A program made the translations under genes and the position numbers. Positions 9,643-21,316 of a stretch of DNA of 64,000 nucleotides are shown here, piece by piece. The notes under the pieces were generated by a model. The model saw only the letters and a program-made list of their open reading frames with translations. It was not told the DNA's origin and ran no database searches. Source of the DNA: an uncultured Pseudomonadota bacterium (GTDB lineage: Bacteria; Pseudomonadota; Gammaproteobacteria; Steroidobacterales; Steroidobacteraceae); NCBI GenBank assembly GCA_903868595.1, contig CAIPVV010000025.1:1-64000 (forward strand), given 5' to 3'. Within the stretch, counting starts at the first letter, position 1. Every line of letters begins with the position of its first letter.

Positions 9643-10998
9643 GTGGCCAACCCGTCCGTCATGAATCCGGCAGCAGCCCTGGGGGATGCGACTCGCTTTG
9701 GCGAGATTCGCAGCCGCCTGCTGTTCCTGATCGGCGCACTGGTTGTCTACCGTACGGGTACTTTCATCCCGGTGCCGGGTATAGACCCGGCCCAGGTCGC
9801 GCGCTTCTTCAACGATCAGTCGAATACGATCCTGGGGATCGTGAACATGTTCTCCGGTGGCGCGCTCTCCCGCCTGTCGATCTTCGCCATGGGCGTGATG
9901 CCCTACATATCCGCCTCGATCATCATCCAGATGATGTCGATGGTCGTACCGCAGCTGATGGAGATGCGCAAGGAAGGCGAGTCCGGCAAGCGCAAGATGA
10001 CGCAGATGACGCGCTACGGCACGGTGGTCCTGGGCCTCTTCCAGTCGTTCGCCGCGGCCGTGACGCTGCAGAATGGCGGCATGGTCCTCAGCCCGGGCCT
10101 CTTCAGCTGGCTGCTGCCCGCGACGATCACGATGACCACGGGCACCCTGTTCCTGATGTGGCTGGGTGAGCAGATCACGGAGCGCGGCATCGGCAACGGC
10201 ATCTCGATGATCATCCTGGTGGGCATCCTTGCGGGCCTCCCGGGCGCCGTGGGCCGTACCATCGAGCAGGTCAATACGGGCGAGATGGCCGGTCCGTTTG
10301 CGGTACTGCTGCTGCTGGTCGTCGTTGGCGTGACCGCCTTCTGTGTGTTCGTGGAACGCGCCCAGCGCCGCATCACCGTCAATTACGCCAAGCGACAGGT
10401 TGGCCGCAAAATGTACGGTGGCCAGACCAGTCACCTGCCTTTCAAGTTGAACATGGCCGGCGTGATCCCCCCGATATTCGCCTCGAGCCTGCTGCTATTC
10501 CCGGCCACGATTGCCAGCTTCCTGGGTAACAACAGCGATTCCCGGCTGGCCGGCGCGATGCAAGGCCTGGCGGCGTCTCTCGGTTATGGCCAGCCGCTGC
10601 ACCTTGTGCTGTATGCTGCGCTCATCATTTTCTTCTGTTTCTTTTACACGGCGCTGGTTTTCAACGCCCGTGACACGGCCGACAACCTGAAGAAGTCGGG
10701 CGCATTCATCCCGGGCATCCGCCCTGGCCAGCAGACGGGCGAATACATCGACCGCGTGCTGACCCGGCTGACGCTCTGGGGTGCCCTGTACATTGCGGCG
10801 GTTTGCCTGCTCCCGGAGACCCTGATGGCCTCCCGCGGCGTACCGTTCCAGTTCGGCGGCACATCGCTGTTGATCGTGGTTGTGGTGGTTATGGATTTCA
10901 TCGCGCAGCTGCAGGCGCACATGATGTCTCACCACTACCCGGGTTTGATGAAGAAGGCGAACCTGCTGGGTGCAGGGCGCAATGGCGCCGGCAGCTGA
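9643..10998 (+). CDS. secY: SecY, channel subunit of the Sec protein translocase (GTG start)
   Basis: The product is 451 residues and forms an inner-membrane channel with about ten hydrophobic segments. Family motifs include [13 protein letters not shown]-like [16 protein letters not shown], the cytoplasmic loop [19 protein letters not shown], and the region [19 protein letters not shown] with [17 protein letters not shown]. It moves unfolded proteins across or into the membrane with SecE, SecG and SecA. The GTG at 9643 has GGTAAGACTTAA upstream, a modest ribosome binding site. It is cotranscribed within the spc gene order. Confidence 0.97.
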   Translation: MANPSVMNPAAALGDATRFGEIRSRLLFLIGALVVYRTGTFIPVPGIDPAQVARFFNDQSNTILGIVNMFSGGALSRLSIFAMGVMPYISASIIIQMMSMVVPQLMEMRKEGESGKRKMTQMTRYGTVVLGLFQSFAAAVTLQNGGMVLSPGLFSWLLPATITMTTGTLFLMWLGEQITERGIGNGISMIILVGILAGLPGAVGRTIEQVNTGEMAGPFAVLLLLVVVGVTAFCVFVERAQRRITVNYAKRQVGRKMYGGQTSHLPFKLNMAGVIPPIFASSLLLFPATIASFLGNNSDSRLAGAMQGLAASLGYGQPLHLVLYAALIIFFCFFYTALVFNARDTADNLKKSGAFIPGIRPGQQTGEYIDRVLTRLTLWGALYIAAVCLLPETLMASRGVPFQFGGTSLLIVVVVVMDFIAQLQAHMMSHHYPGLMKKANLLGAGRNGAGS

Positions 10999-11034
10999 TG
11001 GCCCAGTCGGCAGGGCTCAACGAGGGTTTCGATA

Positions 11035-11148
11035 ATGAAGGTACGTCCGTCCGTCAAGAAGATCTGCAAGAATTGCAAGATCGTGCGCCGTCGCGGGGTG
11101 GTCTACGTGATCTGCTCCGATACGCGCCACAAACAGCGCCAGGGCTGA
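11035..11148 (+). CDS. rpmJ: 50S ribosomal protein L36, zinc-binding form
   Basis: The product is 37 residues, [20 protein letters not shown] at the start. C-x2-C, a later Cys and a His ([11 protein letters not shown]) give the complete zinc knuckle. It lies 36 bp after secY, the standard end of the spc operon. It is too short for routine open-frame calls but is clear by homology. Confidence 0.96.
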   Translation: MKVRPSVKKICKNCKIVRRRGVVYVICSDTRHKQRQG

Positions 11149-11178
11149 CGGTCCTGAACGCCATTTTTGGCAACGACG

Positions 11179-11206
11179 TTGATTTGATGAGTGTTCCACG
11201 TAGAAT
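11179..11206 (+). promoter_or_regulatory. Promoter of the alpha operon (rpsM-rpsK-rpsD-rpoA-rplQ)
   Basis: TTGATT (11179-11184), a 16-bp spacer and TAGAAT (11201-11206) lie in the 91-bp gap between rpmJ and rpsM. The discriminator GCCGCGC is followed by TTTTG. Initiation near 11213 leaves only about 27 nt of leader. It shares its -10 and GC-rich discriminator with the promoter before rplC. Confidence 0.65.
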
Positions 11207-11239
11207 GCCGCGCTTTTGCGCACGGCTTGGGGCGATCTG

Positions 11240-11617
11240 ATGGCACGTATAGCCGGTATCAATATTCCGATGGGCAAGCATGTGTGGGTTGGACTCACGC
11301 ATATTTTCGGCATCGGCCGCACTCGCGCACGCGAGGCCTGTGAGATCACGGGCATCGACCCGTCGACCAAGGTCAAGGACCTTACCGACGCTGAAGTCGC
11401 TGCGCTGCGCTCGCAGATCGCCAAATGGGCGGTCGAGGGTGACCTGCGTCGCGAGGTGTCTATGAACATCAAGCGGCTAATGGACCTGGGCACGTGGCGC
11501 GGGATGCGTCATCGCCGTGGTCTGCCGATGCGCGGTCAGCGCACGCGCACCAATGCCCGCACTCGCAAGGGTCCGCGCAAGCAGGCCGTCAAGCTCAACG
11601 CTCCTCCGGGCAAGTAA
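11240..11617 (+). CDS. rpsM: 30S ribosomal protein S13
   Basis: The product is 125 residues from the ATG at 11240 ([19 protein letters not shown]). The helix-two-turn-helix region and the basic tail [19 protein letters not shown] are typical. S13 sits in the 30S head and contacts L5 and the P-site tRNA. An upstream in-frame ATG at 11216 would add eight residues not found in the family, so it was rejected. It opens the alpha operon. Confidence 0.97.
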   Translation: MARIAGINIPMGKHVWVGLTHIFGIGRTRAREACEITGIDPSTKVKDLTDAEVAALRSQIAKWAVEGDLRREVSMNIKRLMDLGTWRGMRHRRGLPMRGQRTRTNARTRKGPRKQAVKLNAPPGK

Positions 11618-11657
11618 GCCCGGGGCGAACAGCTAATTCAGAGGCAACTGTAAATTT

Positions 11658-12062
11658 ATGGCCGACCAGAAGACTGCAGCAGCGAATGCGAAGAAGCCGA
11701 AGAAGGCACGTAAGAACGTGCTGGACGGCATCGCGCATATCCACGCTTCCTTCAACAACACGATCATCACGATCACCGACCGCCAGGGCAACACGCTGTC
11801 TTGGGCAACCTCGGGTGGATGTGGTTTCCGTGGCTCGCGCAAGAGCACGCCGTTCGCTGCCCAGGTGGCCGCGGAGAAGGCGGGCGTTGCTGCCCAGGAG
11901 CACGGCCTGAAGAACGTCGAAGTCCGTGTCGGTGGCCCGGGCCCCGGCCGTGAGTCGGCTGTCCGCGCCCTGAACGGCTGCGGCTTGAAGATCACCAGCA
12001 TTTCCGACATTACGCCGATCCCGCACAACGGCTGCCGTCCGCCGAAGAAGCGCCGGGTTTGA
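11658..12062 (+). CDS. rpsK: 30S ribosomal protein S11
   Basis: The product is 134 residues with [19 protein letters not shown] and the C-terminal [20 protein letters not shown], both diagnostic. The first 20 residues are alanine/lysine-rich ([18 protein letters not shown]). S11 forms the 30S platform near the mRNA exit. Confidence 0.97.
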   Translation: MADQKTAAANAKKPKKARKNVLDGIAHIHASFNNTIITITDRQGNTLSWATSGGCGFRGSRKSTPFAAQVAAEKAGVAAQEHGLKNVEVRVGGPGPGRESAVRALNGCGLKITSISDITPIPHNGCRPPKKRRV

Positions 12063-12091
12063 TGCGACGATACGGATAGGAAGTAAGAAAT

Positions 12092-12715
12092 ATGGCGCGT
12101 TATACAGGTCCGAAGTGCAAGCTGTCCCGTCGCGAGGGCACTGATCTTTTCCTCAAGAGTGGCATCAAGCCCCTCGAGAGCAAGTGCAAGCTGCAGGTGC
12201 CGCCGGGCGGCGTGAAGGGCGAGCGTCGCACACGTCTGTCGGATTACGGTGCACAGCTGCGCGAGAAGCAGAAGCTGCGTCGCATGTATGGCGTCCTCGA
12301 GCGCCAGTTCCGCAACTACTACCACGAGGCCTCGCGTCGCGCGGGTGCTACGGGTGAGACGCTGCTGAAGCTGCTAGAGTGTCGTCTGGACAACGTCGTG
12401 TACCGCATGGGTTTTGCGTGCACGCGTGCCGAGGCTCGCCAGATGGTCAGCCACAAGTCGATTCAGGTGAATGGCCAGGCAGTGACGATTGCGTCCTACC
12501 AGGTCAAGGCGGGCGACGTCGTGCAGGTGCGCGAGAAGTCCCGTAACCAGCTGCGCGTTCAGAGCGCGCTGGCCATCGCTGCGCAGGTTGGCTTCCCAGA
12601 ATGGCTGGACGTCAACGAAAAGGAAATGCGCGGCGTCTTCAAGTCCGCTCCGGCTCGCGATGACGTGCTGCCGGATATCAACGAGAACCTCGTCGTCGAG
12701 CTGTACTCGAAGTGA
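12092..12715 (+). CDS. rpsD: 30S ribosomal protein S4
   Basis: The product is 207 residues. [19 protein letters not shown] is followed by the S4 RNA-binding domain ([20 protein letters not shown]) and [20 protein letters not shown]4 is a primary 16S rRNA binder. In E. coli it represses its own operon through a pseudoknot before rpsM. The very short predicted leader here makes that exact mechanism doubtful. Confidence 0.97.
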   Translation: MARYTGPKCKLSRREGTDLFLKSGIKPLESKCKLQVPPGGVKGERRTRLSDYGAQLREKQKLRRMYGVLERQFRNYYHEASRRAGATGETLLKLLECRLDNVVYRMGFACTRAEARQMVSHKSIQVNGQAVTIASYQVKAGDVVQVREKSRNQLRVQSALAIAAQVGFPEWLDVNEKEMRGVFKSAPARDDVLPDINENLVVELYSK

Positions 12716-12728
12716 TGGTGGAGGTGCG

Positions 12729-13733
12729 ATGCAATCCTCGGTAACAGAATTTCTCAAGCCGCGCGTAGTCAAGGTGCAGCCCGTTGCGCCTCGCCAGGCA
12801 CGCGTAGTGATCGAGCCCTTCGAGCGCGGCTTCGGCCATACGCTGGGCAATGCCCTGCGTCGCGTTCTGCTTTCTTCCATGCCGGGTGCTGCGATCACCG
12901 AAGTGGAGATCGAGGGCGTGCTCCATGAGTACACCAGCATCGAGGGCGTGCAGGAGGATGTGGTCGACATCCTGTTGAACCTGAAAGCCGTCGCGATCAA
13001 GATGCATACCCGCGAAGTCGCGGAGCTGCGTCTGCACAAGAAGGGCCCTGGCCCGGTCACGGCTGGCGACATCCAGGTGGATCACGACATCGAAGTCGTG
13101 AACCCGGAGCTGGTCATCGCCAACCTGACGAAGGCCGGCGAGTTGACCATGCAGATCAAGATCGAGAAGGGCCGTGGCTACCGTCCGGCGCTGCAGCGTG
13201 CAGCGTTCGAGGAGTCCTCGCGTCCGATCGGCCGCCTGCAGCTGGACGCCTCGTTCAGTCCGGTGCGTCGCGTGACCTACTCGGTCGATGCCGCCCGCGT
13301 GGAGCAGCGCACCGACCTGGATAAGCTGGTCATCGATATCGAGACCAACGGCACGATCGACGCCGAAGAGGCCATTCGACGCGCCGGCGCGATCCTGAAG
13401 GATCAGCTGTCGGTCTTCGTCGACCTGCAGGGAGAGGAAGAGGCCGCCAGCAAGACCGAGATCATGACCTTCGATCCGCTCCTGCTGCGCCCTGTCGACG
13501 AGCTCGAGCTCACGGTCCGCAGCGCTAACTGCCTGAAGGCCGAGAACATTCATTACATCGGTGATCTGGTGCAGCGGACTGAAGTCGAGCTGCTGCGGAC
13601 TCCGAACCTTGGCAAGAAGTCGCTCACTGAGATCAAGGAAGTGCTGCAGGGCCACGGCCTAATGCTGGGCATGCGCCTTGATGGCTGGCCGCCGGCGGGC
13701 CTGCGTCATGACGACGAGCGCGACACGATCTGA
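12729..13733 (+). CDS. rpoA: RNA polymerase alpha subunit
   Basis: The product is 334 residues from the ATG at 12729 ([19 protein letters not shown]), preceded by GGAGGTGCG. The N-terminal dimerisation domain shows [20 protein letters not shown]. The C-terminal domain (from about residue 245) contains [19 protein letters not shown] and [16 protein letters not shown], the part that contacts UP elements and activators such as CRP. The frame is open far upstream, but only this start fits the family. Confidence 0.98.
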   Translation: MQSSVTEFLKPRVVKVQPVAPRQARVVIEPFERGFGHTLGNALRRVLLSSMPGAAITEVEIEGVLHEYTSIEGVQEDVVDILLNLKAVAIKMHTREVAELRLHKKGPGPVTAGDIQVDHDIEVVNPELVIANLTKAGELTMQIKIEKGRGYRPALQRAAFEESSRPIGRLQLDASFSPVRRVTYSVDAARVEQRTDLDKLVIDIETNGTIDAEEAIRRAGAILKDQLSVFVDLQGEEEAASKTEIMTFDPLLLRPVDELELTVRSANCLKAENIHYIGDLVQRTEVELLRTPNLGKKSLTEIKEVLQGHGLMLGMRLDGWPPAGLRHDDERDTI

Positions 13734-13743
13734 TAGGTAAGAC

Positions 13744-14232
13744 ATGCGTCATCAACTCTCTGGCCGCCAGCTTTCGCGTAATGCCCCGCACCGTCGGGCC
13801 ATGCTGCGCAATATGGCCGTCTCGCTGCTCCAGCACGAGACGATCCGTACGACCATCCCGAAGGCGAAGGAACTGCGCCGCGTGGTGGAGCCCCTGATCA
13901 CCTTGGGCAAGATCGACACCGAGGCCAAGCGGCGGTTGGCGTTCGCGCGCCTGCGCGACGCCAAGATCGTCGACAAGCTCTTCACGGACATCGGTCCGCG
14001 CTTTGCGGCCCGTGCGGGTGGCTACACCCGCATTTTGCATATGGCTCCGCGCCCGGGCGACAACGCCGACATGGCGCTGATGCAGCTGGTCGACGGACCG
14101 GCGGCGGTTGCCGTGGCAGGCGACGGCGCCAAGAAGAAGAAGGCTGCCAAGAAGGCCCCCAAGGCCGAGGCAGCGGGCGCTGAGGCCGTGCCGGCCCGCG
14201 CTTCGCGCAAGAAGAAGGCCGCCGCGGCCTGA
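13744..14232 (+). CDS. rplQ: 50S ribosomal protein L17 with a long basic C-terminal tail
   Basis: The product is 162 residues, against about 127 in E. coli. The core is typical: [20 protein letters not shown], then the strand [20 protein letters not shown]. From about residue 123 the protein becomes a Lys/Ala tail ([20 protein letters not shown] and [11 protein letters not shown]), which resembles the tails on L3 and RsfS here. It is the last alpha-operon gene, 10 bp after rpoA, and is followed by a hairpin. Confidence 0.96.
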   Translation: MRHQLSGRQLSRNAPHRRAMLRNMAVSLLQHETIRTTIPKAKELRRVVEPLITLGKIDTEAKRRLAFARLRDAKIVDKLFTDIGPRFAARAGGYTRILHMAPRPGDNADMALMQLVDGPAAVAVAGDGAKKKKAAKKAPKAEAAGAEAVPARASRKKKAAAA

Positions 14233-14248
14233 TTCTTGGGTTTTATGG

Positions 14249-14271
14249 CGCCGGGCTATTCTTGCCCGGCG
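14249..14271 (+). terminator. Hairpin after rplQ, probable alpha-operon terminator
   Basis: CGCCGGGC (14249-14256) and GCCCGGCG (14264-14271) form a perfect 8-bp stem with a 7-nt loop, 16 bp after the rplQ stop. The T-run is poor (TCGCTT), so termination may be partial. Confidence 0.5.
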
Positions 14272-14335
14272 TCGCTTGGCCTACACTCCCGCTGAACGCC
14301 GCAGTCTCGCGGCTTGAATCCTGCAGGGGTAAACC

Positions 14336-14740
14336 ATGGGCCTGGCATCCGAATTCAAAGAATTTGCCATGAAGGGCAACGTCGTTGACCTCGCCGTCGG
14401 CGTGGTGATCGGCGCGGCCTTCGGCAAGATCGTTTCCGCCTTGGTGGAAAACGTGATCATGCCGCCACTGGGCTTGGCGCTGTCGGGCGTGAGCTTCAGC
14501 GATCTGGCCGTGACGCTGGCAACCGATCCGTCTGGCAAGCCCGTGCTGCTTAAGTACGGCGCGTTCCTGCAGAGTGTCTTTGACTTCGTGATCATCGCGT
14601 TCGTGCTGTTCGTGGCGATCAAGGGCATCAACCGCCTGAAGAAGCCAGCGGCACCGGCCGTCGATGCGCCGCCGCCGGAGCCGCCCAAGCAGGAAGTCCT
14701 GCTCGAGCAGATCCGCGACCTGCTCGCCAAGAAGGGCTAG
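14336..14740 (+). CDS. mscL: Large-conductance mechanosensitive channel MscL
   Basis: The product is 134 residues. The N-terminal helix and first membrane segment read [20 protein letters not shown], the pore-lining signature, and a second membrane segment follows ([19 protein letters not shown]). The C-terminal helix ends [17 protein letters not shown]. The homopentameric inner-membrane channel opens at near-lytic tension to release solutes in hypo-osmotic shock. The proline-rich linker [15 protein letters not shown] is longer than in E. coli. AGGGGT lies before the ATG. It converges with pepQ 6 bp downstream. Confidence 0.96.
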   Translation: MGLASEFKEFAMKGNVVDLAVGVVIGAAFGKIVSALVENVIMPPLGLALSGVSFSDLAVTLATDPSGKPVLLKYGAFLQSVFDFVIIAFVLFVAIKGINRLKKPAAPAVDAPPPEPPKQEVLLEQIRDLLAKKG

Positions 14741-14745
14741 GCGGC

Positions 14746-16098
14746 TTAGGGGGATGCCTCCGCGGCCGCGAGGCGCGCGAAGGCATTCCGGGTCAGGTTC
14801 TCGTGACCCTGGTCGGTAACCGCCAGGTTGTCCTCGATGCGGATCCCGCCGTACGGCTTCAGGGAGTCCGCCAGTGCCCAGTCGACGAAGCGTGCCAGCG
14901 GACCGGCCTTTGCCCGCTCCAGCAGCATCTCGATGAAATACAGGCCTGGCTCCATCGTGATCACGAAGCCCGGCTCCAGCACCCGCGTGAGACGCAGCGC
15001 CTCGTGACCCAACGGTGGCGGGATGGGCTCCTGCTCCGGGCCCGGCTTGAATCCCGCGACGTCATGCACCTGCAGTCCCAGCAGGTGCCCCAGGCCATGG
15101 GGCAGGAAGACGCCGCTCAGGCCCGAGTCCACCGCATGGGCGGGATCCAGCCTGATGAGGCCTGCGTCGCGCAGCAGCTCCGCCACCAGGTGATGGGCGC
15201 TGAGGTGCAGGTCGCGCCAATCCAGGCCCGCACGCACGGCGTCGCACAGCGTTAGCTGGAGGTCCTCCATTCCGGCCAGCAGCCCCGCGAAGGTGCCGTT
15301 ATGGGCCACGTGCGTGCGCGTGATGTCGCTGGCGTAGCCGTTGTACTGGGCCCCGGCATCGATGAGCAGGGTGCGGCGCTCCCGCGGCGCCGCGCGCTCC
15401 AGGTCCTGGTAGTGCAGCGTCGCGGCGTTTGCGTTCAGCGCGACGATGGCCTGGTAGGGCAGTTCCTGCTCGCGCAGGCCGCAGCCGGACAGGAAGGCTT
15501 GGTGGATGGCGAATTCGCTCGCGCCGTGCTCGAAGGCCGCCCGCGCGGCCTGCTGGCCGGCGACCCCCAGCGAGCTGGCTGCGCGCAGGCAGGCCAGCTC
15601 ATACGGCGTCTTGCGCACCCGGTGCTCGTGCAGTCGGTCCAGCAACGGCTGGGGATTCACGGCCCCGAAGCCCAGCGCCGCCAGCCGCGGCGTCGGCTCG
15701 CCGATGAAGGCCGTGCGCGCGCCAGGCGGGGGCAGGGCGCTGCGCAGGCTCGCGTCATCGGGGCAGAACTCGATGTCAAAATGCCGCGACCAGCTGCCGC
15801 GGGGCAGGGCCGCGGGCTTGTGCCAGTAGTCGGCGGCACTGTGGAACAGCAGCAACGGTCGATTGCCGGGAGTCAGGTGCAGCAGGCAGCCTGGCGCATC
15901 CTGCAGCGGCAGCCACCACTTGAAGTGGGGGTTGATGCGGAACGGGTAGCGCTGGTCGTCCAGAAAGGCGATACGCGCTTGCCCGGAATGAATGACCAGG
16001 GAGTCGAAATCGCAGGCCGACAGCGCCGAGGCAAGGCGCGTGGTAAGGGTCAGCAGGTGGGCCGGATACAGCTCGTCGAGGTCCGCCAAAGTGTTCAT
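14746..16098 (-). CDS. pepQ: Xaa-Pro dipeptidase PepQ
   Basis: The product is 450 residues from the ATG at 16098 (MNTLADLDELYPAHLLTL). The early segment FLDDQRYPFRINPHFKWWLP matches E. coli PepQ rather than PepP. The dimetal ligands of the creatinase fold are all visible: Asp in LLIDAGAQYNGYASDITRTH (two aspartates), His in HGLGHLLGLQVHD, Glu in ITMEPGLYF and Glu in GGIRIEDN. It cleaves dipeptides with C-terminal proline in the cytoplasm. The frame is open 25 codons upstream, but that extension is not family-like. Confidence 0.94.
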   Translation of the reverse strand: MNTLADLDELYPAHLLTLTTRLASALSACDFDSLVIHSGQARIAFLDDQRYPFRINPHFKWWLPLQDAPGCLLHLTPGNRPLLLFHSAADYWHKPAALPRGSWSRHFDIEFCPDDASLRSALPPPGARTAFIGEPTPRLAALGFGAVNPQPLLDRLHEHRVRKTPYELACLRAASSLGVAGQQAARAAFEHGASEFAIHQAFLSGCGLREQELPYQAIVALNANAATLHYQDLERAAPRERRTLLIDAGAQYNGYASDITRTHVAHNGTFAGLLAGMEDLQLTLCDAVRAGLDWRDLHLSAHHLVAELLRDAGLIRLDPAHAVDSGLSGVFLPHGLGHLLGLQVHDVAGFKPGPEQEPIPPPLGHEALRLTRVLEPGFVITMEPGLYFIEMLLERAKAGPLARFVDWALADSLKPYGGIRIEDNLAVTDQGHENLTRNAFARLAAAEASP

Positions 16099-16203
16099 GG
16101 GATCACCAACTATCGACTGCACGATGGACGTAGACACCGCTGTCGCAGTGCAGCAAAAACCTCGAGCCCGCACAAAAATGTCCGTTTCGAATCCGCAGCA
16201 GTG

Positions 16204-16232
16204 TTTTCAATCACACGAGGACTCTATAGAAT
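16204..16232 (+). promoter_or_regulatory. Promoter of the small Ala/Pro-rich lipoprotein
   Basis: TTTTCA (16204-16209), a 17-bp spacer and TAGAAT (16227-16232) lie about 100 bp before the lipoprotein ATG. The 237-bp gap between pepQ and this gene holds nothing else that I can assign. Confidence 0.5.
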
Positions 16233-16335
16233 TTCAAGGAGCGATTCTTGGATCGCCAGACCGGTTGTTTGTCTGACTTTGCAATGTTTCACTAGGTCTC
16301 TCGCACTTCACCATCATTTTTTGGGGTATCGCTTG

Positions 16336-16551
16336 ATGAAAACCAAACTCGCTCTGTCTGCCTTCGCCTTGGCGATCGCGCTGGCTGCCTGCGCCAAGAA
16401 GGAAGAGGCTCCGGCCCCTGCCCCGGCTCCGGCTGTTGAGGCCGCTCCGGCCGCTGCCCCGGCTGAGGCCGCTCCGGCTGCCGCCCCGGCTGCTGACGCC
16501 GCTGCTCCGGCTGCTGCCCCGGCTGCCGAAGCCGCTCCGGCTGCCAAGTAA
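16336..16551 (+). CDS. Small Ala/Pro-rich lipoprotein, function unknown
   Basis: The product is 71 residues. The signal peptide MKTKLALSAFALAIALAAC ends in a lipobox (LAAC), so Cys19 should be lipidated by Lgt/Lsp/Lnt. After KKEEAP the mature part is a low-complexity tandem of A, P and E (units like AAPAEAAPAAAP) encoded by repeated CCGGCTGCC-type blocks. This looks like a flexible spacer rather than a fold, as in small Lpp- or entericidin-like lipoproteins, though no homology is claimed. It has its own promoter and a strong terminator, so it is a monocistronic unit and probably abundant. Confidence 0.8.
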   Translation: MKTKLALSAFALAIALAACAKKEEAPAPAPAPAVEAAPAAAPAEAAPAAAPAADAAAPAAAPAAEAAPAAK

Positions 16552-16594
16552 TAGCGTCAAGCGCTACGGAGCGGGGCCTTAGGGCCTAGCTCTG

Positions 16595-16631
16595 AAAGCC
16601 CGGGCAGGTCTTGCGACCTGTTCGGGCTTTT
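16595..16631. terminator. Strong intrinsic terminator after the lipoprotein gene
   Basis: AAAGCCCG (16595-16602) and CGGGCTTT (16623-16630) enclose CAGGTC/GACCTG arms (16605-16610, 16615-16620) with a TTGC loop. Two G-U pairs (16603-04 with 16621-22) make the stem continuous at 16 bp. Flanking A and T runs would let it act in both directions. Confidence 0.85.
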
Positions 16632-16669
16632 GCGCTTCTGGGGTCTGTTTCTTGCGTCACAGGTAAGCC

Positions 16670-17187
16670 ATGTCCATCAGTGTCAGAGATGCCCGGACCA
16701 CGCGCGCTGACCGGCAGTGGATCGAGAGCGTCTACCGGGATTACCTGGACGACCTGGCGCCCTTGAATACCGGCATCTTCCCGGTGCTCGGGGAGATCGG
16801 CCATCGCGAACCGGACCAGCTGACGCGCTGGTTTGGCGATCCGGCGGCCCACCTGCTCACCATCCTTTCCGACCAACAGCCCGCCGGGTTTGCCAGGGTC
16901 ACGCCTGGCGGTTCGCTCCAGGACGCGGCGACGCGTTCGGACTACCGCATGGCGGAATTCTTCATCGCCCGCGCCTATCGGCGCCGCGGCGTCGGCCGCA
17001 GCGCGGTACGCCTGGTGCTGGATCGCTTCGACGGGAGCTGGGAAATCATCGAGTACCTGCGCAACCCCGCCGCGGTGAATTTCTGGCGCAAGGTCATCGC
17101 CCTCTACACCGCCGGCAACTACGAGGAGCGCGTGGTCAACGGTGAAGTGCGCCAGACCTTCCGCTCCGGCGCGGGCCAGCGCCGCCG

Positions 17188-17191
<4 letters not shown>
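16670..17191 (+). CDS. GNAT-family N-acetyltransferase
   Basis: The product is 173 residues. The acetyl-CoA binding motif A is visible as [20 protein letters not shown] (R-x-x-G-x-G/A type) at about residues 93-112. It is followed by [15 protein letters not shown], the usual B-motif region where GNATs read N..A..FW/Y. The substrate cannot be deduced. It overlaps the convergent uvrA by 4 bp at the 3' end and follows the lipoprotein terminator, so it is its own unit. Confidence 0.8.
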
Positions 17192-20034
<2,843 letters not shown>

Positions 20035-20142
20035 GGGATCGGTCGCAACCAAAAGGAACTACTATAGCCCGCCCCGCACCCTAGCCCGTCATTTTGGGCC
20101 TTATTCGCCTCTTTCAGGTGTGTCGGGCCGCCCCCGCCCGAC

Positions 20143-20148
20143 TAGAAT
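20143..20148 (+). promoter_or_regulatory. Probable -10 element of the ssb promoter
   Basis: TAGAAT at 20143-20148 matches the -10 sequence used before rplC and rpsM. No good -35 lies at the right distance (TGTCGG at 20121-20126 is weak), so this may depend on an activator or be a chance match. The ssb ATG is 34 bp downstream. Confidence 0.4.
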
Positions 20149-20181
20149 AGCGGTCACAGACTCACTCGCAGGGGGCTCACC

Positions 20182-20670
20182 ATGGCGCGCGGCATCAACA
20201 AGGTCATTCTCATCGGTCACCTCGGGCAGGATCCGGAGACCCGCGCGATGCCGTCCGGCAGCGCCGTGGCGAACCTGCGGGTGGCGACGACCGAGAGCTG
20301 GCGCGACAAGCAGTCGGGGGAGACCAAGGAGTCCACCGAGTGGCACAACGTGGCGCTGTTCGGGCGCACCGCGGAAGTGGCCGCGCAGTACCTGCGAAAA
20401 GGCTCCCAGGTCTACATCGAGGGCCGCCTGCGTACCCGCAAGTGGCAGGACAAGAGCGGCGCGGACCGCTACACCACCGAGATCGTCGCCAACGACATGC
20501 AAATGCTGGGCGGCCGCAGCGGCGGCGGCGCCCCGGAATCCCGCGACAGCCGGGACGTGGGCGGGGAGGGCGGCTTCGGCGGCGGCTACTCGCAGGAGCC
20601 GGCGCGTGGCGGCGGGGGTGCCAGCACGGGAGTCGACCCGGGCTTCCAGGACGACGACATCCCGTTCTAG
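20182..20670 (+). CDS. ssb: Single-stranded DNA-binding protein
   Basis: The product is 162 residues. The OB fold begins [19 protein letters not shown] and includes [20 protein letters not shown] and [17 protein letters not shown] glycine-rich linker leads to the acidic tip DDDIPF that recruits replication and repair partners. A GCAGGGGGCTC ribosome binding site precedes the ATG. It is divergent from uvrA, the standard arrangement in Proteobacteria. Confidence 0.98.
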   Translation: MARGINKVILIGHLGQDPETRAMPSGSAVANLRVATTESWRDKQSGETKESTEWHNVALFGRTAEVAAQYLRKGSQVYIEGRLRTRKWQDKSGADRYTTEIVANDMQMLGGRSGGGAPESRDSRDVGGEGGFGGGYSQEPARGGGGASTGVDPGFQDDDIPF

Positions 20671-20695
20671 GGGCTGTCGTGGGTCTTTGCCCGGA

Positions 20696-21208
20696 GTGGC
20701 GGCCAACGGATGCGAGGGCAGCATCTGGGCCCTGCCGCCGGCCCTGGATCTGGCCCGGCAGCAGCGGGCCTGTACGAGCTGTTCGATGCAGGGCGTCTGC
20801 CGGCCGGTGCCGGTGCCGGTGCGGCGCCGCGCCTGAAGCTCGACGCCCTGGCGCGGCCGCATCGCCAGCTGCAGCCCGGCCAAGACGCAGGACCCGCGGA
20901 AGGACTCTATCGTCGCGCGCGAAGGGGCCCTGAAGACCACCACCCTGTCGGCCGAGGGCGAGGAGCAGGTCCTGGGCTTTGACCTGCCCGGTGAGATCGT
21001 GGGCCTGGACGCGCTGGCCCCCGGCGCGCACCGCTGCGAGGCGGTGATCGTGGGCAGCGTCACCGACGGCGCGCTGCGGGCGCTGGCCGGCCAGCAGACC
21101 TCGCTGCAGCAGCCGCTGAGGCGCGCACACCGGCTTGGCGCCGGGCGCCTGCGGGTCCTGGGGCAGGGGCGCCTGCTGTCGGGCCACATCGCCAGCCTCT
21201 TTGGCTAG
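20696..21208 (+). pseudogene. Decayed FNR/ANR-type oxygen-sensing regulator
   Basis: Pieces of an FNR-like protein occur in order in three frames. Frame 1 gives [18 protein letters not shown], with the C-x2-C-x5-C spacing of the FNR [4Fe-4S] ligands, then stops (TGA at 20834). Frame 2 gives [17 protein letters not shown], like the start of the cNMP-type barrel. Frame 3, from about 20910, gives REGALKTTTLSAEGEEQVLG and FDLPGEIVGLDALAPGAHRC, matching FNR's SG..K...T..GdEQ.tGF.l.Gd.vGfDAi.sG region. It ends at a TAG (21206-21208) after HIASLFG. The DNA-binding helix-turn-helix, about the last 80 residues of the family, is missing. At least two frame shifts plus C-terminal loss indicate a pseudogene, unless the sequence has errors. 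Confidence 0.75.
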
Positions 21209-21316
21209 AAGTAATTGATTTGCAACATTGCTGCAGAGCAATATGCCGCTCTGGCCGGCCGGTCCTTTTTTCCCTTGGCCGGCAAAAACCGGTAACCTTT
21301 CCCGCGAAAACCACCT

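Noticed and set aside
20035-20181. LexA/SOS box in the uvrA-ssb intergenic region
   Set aside because: No CTGT-N8-ACAG site is present. ACTACTATAG contains only a half-match to the xanthomonad-type box and is explained by the uvrA -10.
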